From assembly GCA_027492275.1 (NCBI GenBank), contig JAPUFC010000003.1, positions 60,536 through 124,535 on the forward strand: DNA of 64,000 bases, in the 5' to 3' direction. Source of the stretch: Mesorhizobium sp. (GTDB taxonomy: Bacteria; Pseudomonadota; Alphaproteobacteria; Rhizobiales; Rhizobiaceae). Below are positions 63,245-64,000 of the stretch, in pieces (the stretch's first letter is position 1; each line of letters starts with the position of its first letter). Both the position numbers and the translations under genes were made by a program. The notes under the pieces were generated by a model. The model was not told where the DNA came from, ran no database searches, and worked only from the letters and a program-made list of their open reading frames with translations.

Positions 63245-63949
63245 ATGAAGATCTCCGTCATCAACCCGAACACCACCGCGTCCATGACGCGCGACATCGG
63301 CACGGCGGCCGCCCGCTCGGCTTCCATGGACACGGAGCTTCTCGTGCGGCAATCGCCGCGCGGCCCCGAGGCGATCGAGGGACCCTTCGACGGCGCGCTG
63401 TGCGTGCCGGGCCTCCTGGAGGCGTTGCGCGAAGCCGAGGAAGACGGCGCGATGGCGCATGTCATCGCGTGCTTCGACGACACTGGCCTCGATGCCGCGC
63501 GCGCGCTGTCCCGGCGCCCAGTGATCGGCGTCGGCGAGGCGGCGCTTCACATGGCCAGCCTCGTCGCGCAGGAATTCTGCGTGGTCACGACGCTGTCGCG
63601 CTCCGTGCCTACGTTGAAGATGAACATCCTGCGCTACGGCTTCGAGCGGCGCTGCCCGCAGGTGCTGGCAAGCGACATTCCGGTCCTCGACCTGCATCGC
63701 CCGGAAAGCGGCGCGCGCGAGAAGCTTTCCGGTCTCATTTCGCTGGCGATGGAGAACGGGGCGGAAGCCGCGGTGCTCGGCTGCGCGGGCATGGCCGATT
63801 TCGCCGCCGAGCTGCGCGAGAGGCTGAAACTGCCCGTCATCGATGGCGTCGACGCCGCCATCCGCATGGCCGAGATGCTCGCGCGCTCCGGCCTTGCGCC
63901 TTCGAAGCGGCTCGGCTGGGCCTATCCCTCGCGCGCCGGCCTGCTCTAG
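63245..63949 (+). CDS. Hydantoin/Asp-Glu racemase family protein
   Basis: 234 aa from ATG 63245, beginning MKISVINPNTTASMTRDIG as in hydantoin racemases (HyuE). The two catalytic Cys are in IACFDDTGL (about 79) and LGCAGMAD (about 181). It equilibrates the D and L forms of 5-substituted hydantoins or related compounds without cofactor. It ends the operon, 5 bp after the preceding gene. No hydantoinase is adjacent; the only one in the window is 47 kb away on the island. Confidence 0.9.
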   Translation: MKISVINPNTTASMTRDIGTAAARSASMDTELLVRQSPRGPEAIEGPFDGALCVPGLLEALREAEEDGAMAHVIACFDDTGLDAARALSRRPVIGVGEAALHMASLVAQEFCVVTTLSRSVPTLKMNILRYGFERRCPQVLASDIPVLDLHRPESGAREKLSGLISLAMENGAEAAVLGCAGMADFAAELRERLKLPVIDGVDAAIRMAEMLARSGLAPSKRLGWAYPSRAGLL

Positions 63950-64000
63950 TTGTTCAGTCCCGAGGTTAGGTGGCTTGGGTCGCGGCTGAAGCGGTGCGGT

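Noticed and set aside
1..64000. CRISPR arrays, rRNA genes and intact insertion sequences
   Set aside because: No regularly spaced repeats, no rRNA-like stretch and no transposase were found; the recombinases present are an integrase and a resolvase.

Overview
High-GC DNA with the gene content typical of a soil or plant-associated alphaproteobacterium. Tightly packed ABC and TRAP uptake operons, LysR/TetR regulators, CoA-transferases, MaoC hydratases and SDR/AKR enzymes point to the Hyphomicrobiales, perhaps a Mesorhizobium- or Aminobacter-like genus. That placement is inferred from style and content, not from a marker gene.

1) 1-23,908: a genomic island in a tRNA-Glu gene. The last 17 bp of the tRNA region (112-128) recur exactly at 23,892-23,908, which is the usual scar of tyrosine-integrase insertion. 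The word GGTTGGAC recurs just inside both ends. Working inward from the left, the island holds: a broken ImmA/IrrE-type peptidase gene; a two-gene putative defence operon (OLD-type ATPase/TOPRIM nuclease plus an Mrr-like nuclease fused to a STAND-type NTPase); a complete tyrosine integrase with a small upstream gene and a 54-residue downstream ORF; a HUH/YxxK protein resembling a replication initiator; small element-borne genes including a DUF3102-like protein, a superinfection-immunity-like membrane protein, an XRE regulator and a serine resolvase; then a LysR-controlled catabolic operon (hyuA, hyuB, a five-component-type peptide ABC importer, a cupin and a two-domain dihydroxyacetone-type kinase).

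2) 24,024-28,892: a CaiB/MaoC/MaoC operon facing a LysR gene, then an aldo/keto reductase and a GST-like protein.

3) 29,177-33,831: a polyamine/opine-type ABC importer (binding protein, terminator, ATPase, two permeases) and an SDR. A serine hydrolase, Gfo/Idh oxidoreductase, CoA-transferase and SnoaL-like protein follow up to 37,864.

4) 38,120-46,884: aldo/keto reductase, complete TRAP transporter, SDR, Gfo/Idh oxidoreductase, two divergent crotonases and an exported protein with a CFI-box-like Cys region.

5) 47,014-56,210: a Liv-type importer with VOC protein, SDR and two MaoC-like proteins, divergent from an acyl-CoA ligase and a TetR regulator. The shared control region carries a good promoter and an 11-bp inverted repeat.

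6) 56,636-63,949: an M24-fold protein that has lost four of its five metal ligands, a sugar-type ABC importer, a binding-protein-like protein without a signal peptide, and a hydantoin/Asp-Glu racemase.

The least ordinary items are the OLD plus nuclease-STAND pair, the island that carries both defence and an unusual hydantoinase/kinase catabolic operon, and the M24 pseudo-metalloenzyme locus.
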